Positions 30,375 through 32,465 of a stretch of 32,465 nt of DNA are shown piece by piece. How positions within the stretch are numbered: the stretch's first letter is position 1; each line of letters starts with the position of its first letter. This DNA is from Novosphingobium sp. (GTDB lineage: Bacteria > Pseudomonadota > Alphaproteobacteria > Sphingomonadales > Sphingomonadaceae), in assembly GCA_025356575.1 (NCBI GenBank), contig JANXSP010000037.1, positions 1-32,465 of the forward strand. Reading direction: 5' to 3'. Below the pieces are notes generated by a model. The model was not told where the DNA came from, did no database searches, and saw only the letters and a program-made list of their open reading frames with translations. The position numbers and the translations under genes were made by a program.

Positions 30375-32465
30375 ATGTCCTCACCGCCAGATCGCTCCAC
30401 CCCGCTCGACCGCACCGCGCTGCGCCGCGCCTACCGCGCCGAGGAGGAAGCGTGCATCGCGCAGCGGCTGCGCGATGCCGCGCCTGCGGCCGCGGTCCAC
30501 TCCACCGCCGCCGCGCTTGCCGCCGTGCTGGTCGAAGGCGCGCGGGGGCACAAGCCGCGCGGGCTCGACGCGTTTCTCCACGCTTACGGGCTCGGCACCG
30601 AGGAGGGTATCGCGCTGATGTGCCTGGCCGAGGCGCTGCTCCGCGTGCCCGACGCGGCGACCGCCGACGTGCTGATCCACGACAAGCTTGGCGGGATCGA
30701 CTGGCACGAGCGGCTGAGCACCTCGCGCTCGACTTTCGTCAACGCCGCGACGTTCTCGCTGATGCTCACGGGGACTGTCCTGGGTCAGCGGCGCGACGAC
30801 GGCGATGGTCTGGCCGGAGTGCTGCGCCGCGCGGTCGGGCGGTTGGGCGAGCCGGTAATCCGCACCGCGACGCTGCAGGCGATGAAAATCCTGGGCGGCC
30901 AGTTCGTCTTCGGGCGGACGATCGACGAAGCGCTGGTGCGCGCGGCGCCCGAGCGCCGCGCGGGCATGACCCACAGCTTCGACATGCTCGGCGAGGCGGC
31001 GATGACCTTTGCCGATGCCGAACGCTACCGCGCTTCATATGCCGCCGCGCTGGCGCGGATCGCCGCCGAAGCCACCGGCGACATGGTCACTTCGCCGGGG
31101 CTGTCGGTAAAGCTTTCGGCGCTCTACCCACGCTATGATTTCGCGCATGCCGGGACGGCGCTGGCAGCATTGCTGCCGATGCTGCGCCCGTTGATCGAGG
31201 TCGCGCGCGATGCCGACGTCAGCTTCACGATCGACGCCGAGGAGACCGACCGGCTCGAACTGTCGCTCGATGTCATCGAGGCGCTGGCGAGCGACGATGC
31301 GCTGTTCGCACGCGCCGACGGGGCGCGGTGGGAAGGTTTCGGCCTTGCGCTCCAGGCTTACCAGAAGCGGGCACTTCCCTTGACCGAGTGGATCGTCGCG
31401 CTGGCGCGAAAGCACAACCGGCGGATCATGGTCCGCCTGGTCAAGGGCGCCTATTGGGACAGCGAGATCAAGGCCAGCCAGGTCGGCGGGTTCGCGGACT
31501 TTCCAGTATTCACGCGCAAAGTGGCGACCGACGTGTCGTACCTCGCCTGCGCCGCAAAAATGCTCGCGGCACCCGATGCGGTGTATGCAGCGTTCGCCAC
31601 GCACAACGCCTATACCGTAGGCGCGGTGAAGGCGCTGGCAGGGAATACGCCGTTCGAGTTCCAGCGGCTCCACGGGATGGGCGAGGAGCTATACGAAACG
31701 CTCGCCGAGCACGAGCGCGCGGCGGGCGGGGCGCAAACCCCCGTGCGGATCTACGCGCCGGTTGGCGGGCACAAGGACCTGCTCGCCTATCTGGTGCGCC
31801 GGCTGCTCGAGAACGGGGCGAACTCGTCGTTCGTGAACCGCATGGCCGATTCGGCGGTGCCCGTGGCGGCGCTGGTCGGCGATCCGGTGGCGGAACTGGC
31901 CGCGCTCGAGCCGCGGCGCAACCCGGCGATCCCGCTGCCGAAGGATATCTTTGCCGGGCGGGTAAACAGCGCGGGGATCGATCTGAGCGATCCGCTCGTG
32001 CGTGTGCCCTTGCTCGACGAGTTGGCGAGATGGCGCGGCGACAACGATCCCTGGCCCGCCGATCCGACGGTGCAGCTCGAGCCCGGCAATGCCCCGCACG
32101 CCATCCGCTCGCCGCACGACCCGGAGATCGTGGTCGGCCAGTGCCGCGATGCGAGCGCGGCCGAAGTCGGCGAAATGATCGGCCGCGCGGCTGCGTTCCA
32201 GCCCGGCTGGGACGCGCTGGGCGGCGAGGAGCGCGCGATACGCCTCGAGGAAGTCGCCGTGCTGTATGAGCGCAACGCCGCGATGTTCATCGCGCTGTGC
32301 CAGAGCGAAGCGGGCAAGACGCTTCCCGATGCCGTGCTCGAACTGCGCGAGGCGGTCGATTTCCTGCGCTATTACGCGGCCGAGGCACGGCGGCTGTTCC
32401 ACGCTGGCGGCACCGCACTGCCCGGTCCGACGGGAGAGAGCAATCGCCTGGCGCTGCACGGGCGC
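30375..32465 (+). CDS. putA: Bifunctional PutA proline dehydrogenase / P5C dehydrogenase, C-terminus cut
   Basis: Oxidises proline to glutamate in two steps, FAD- then NAD-dependent. 697 residues are visible from ATG 30375. The protein starts directly in the helical arm (ALRRAYRAEEEACIAQRLRDAA), so the N-terminal ribbon-helix-helix DNA-binding domain of E. coli PutA is absent. The proline dehydrogenase barrel shows SVKLSALYPRYDF, FTIDAEETDRLELSL, LALQAYQKRALP, IMVRLVKGAYWDSEIK, TVGAVKALAG and RRLLENGANSSFVNR. The aldehyde dehydrogenase domain begins near residue 590 and is cut at the window edge. Divergent from chrA; I recognise no regulator site in the 95-base gap. Confidence 0.95.
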   Translation, partial: MSSPPDRSTPLDRTALRRAYRAEEEACIAQRLRDAAPAAAVHSTAAALAAVLVEGARGHKPRGLDAFLHAYGLGTEEGIALMCLAEALLRVPDAATADVLIHDKLGGIDWHERLSTSRSTFVNAATFSLMLTGTVLGQRRDDGDGLAGVLRRAVGRLGEPVIRTATLQAMKILGGQFVFGRTIDEALVRAAPERRAGMTHSFDMLGEAAMTFADAERYRASYAAALARIAAEATGDMVTSPGLSVKLSALYPRYDFAHAGTALAALLPMLRPLIEVARDADVSFTIDAEETDRLELSLDVIEALASDDALFARADGARWEGFGLALQAYQKRALPLTEWIVALARKHNRRIMVRLVKGAYWDSEIKASQVGGFADFPVFTRKVATDVSYLACAAKMLAAPDAVYAAFATHNAYTVGAVKALAGNTPFEFQRLHGMGEELYETLAEHERAAGGAQTPVRIYAPVGGHKDLLAYLVRRLLENGANSSFVNRMADSAVPVAALVGDPVAELAALEPRRNPAIPLPKDIFAGRVNSAGIDLSDPLVRVPLLDELARWRGDNDPWPADPTVQLEPGNAPHAIRSPHDPEIVVGQCRDASAAEVGEMIGRAAAFQPGWDALGGEERAIRLEEVAVLYERNAAMFIALCQSEAGKTLPDAVLELREAVDFLRYYAAEARRLFHAGGTALPGPTGESNRLALHGR

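Noticed and set aside
28874..30415. A 513-codon minus-strand frame overlapping chrA
   Set aside because: It is a frame-shifted reading of chrA that runs through the tandem repeat; its residue content is arginine/alanine noise.

Overview
This 32.5 kb, very GC-rich window looks like chromosome from an alphaproteobacterium of the sphingomonad group. The evidence is an Entner-Doudoroff zwf-edd pair, an alpha-type SspB, a hisB-hisH-hisA-hisF-hisE cluster running into ybgC-tolQRAB-pal, extreme G/C at third codon positions, and short hairpin-rich interspersed repeats. The species call is inference; no rRNA or tRNA gene is present. Almost everything is a recognisable core or common accessory gene, so the interest lies in small proteins, start sites, promoters and repeats.

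Layout. 1-10073 (minus strand) is a long co-directional run: ppk and ppx (polyphosphate synthesis and breakdown, ATGA overlap), a transglutaminase-like protease, a membrane GGDEF/EAL protein, zwf and edd (edd is cut by the left edge). 10146-13003 holds a phytoene-dehydrogenase-like FAD oxidoreductase and, converging on it with a 4-base overlap, homogentisate dioxygenase (hmgA). 13177-14858 (minus) holds gmk, a hypothetical gene and sspB. 14962-23550 (plus) is the histidine block hisB-hisH-hisA-hisF, a tiny PEP-CTERM gene, then hisE, a HIT protein and the complete ybgC-tolQ-tolR-tolA-tolB-pal envelope system. 23618-32465 is mixed: a 57-residue membrane or secreted peptide, a J-domain protein, a NYN/LOTUS-type protein, a cystathionine gamma-synthase family enzyme, infC, pdeM, hemF, chrA and the front two thirds of putA (cut by the right edge).

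Most notable points. (1) A 57-residue protein at 18007-18180 is only a signal peptide plus a PEP-CTERM sorting tail. Directly upstream is an essentially perfect sigma-54 promoter, placed so that the transcript would begin at or beside the start codon, and a strong terminator follows; this unit sits inside the his cluster. (2) infC appears to start at an AUA codon behind an ideal Shine-Dalgarno. (3) edd carries an in-frame insert of about 42 codons that looks like an interspersed palindromic repeat. (4) hmgA and the cystathionine gamma-synthase family gene share an upstream block with two hexamers exactly 17 bases apart, kept by compensating indels. (5) Repeats and hairpins lie directly on the ribosome-binding regions of hisA and hisF. 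(6) A 10-codon upstream ORF with the only good Shine-Dalgarno precedes zwf and overlaps its GTG start. (7) A 16-bp x 4 tandem repeat contains the stop codons of both hemF and chrA.

No CRISPR array, transposase, prophage gene, tRNA or rRNA was seen. No gene-free stretch exceeds about 175 bases.
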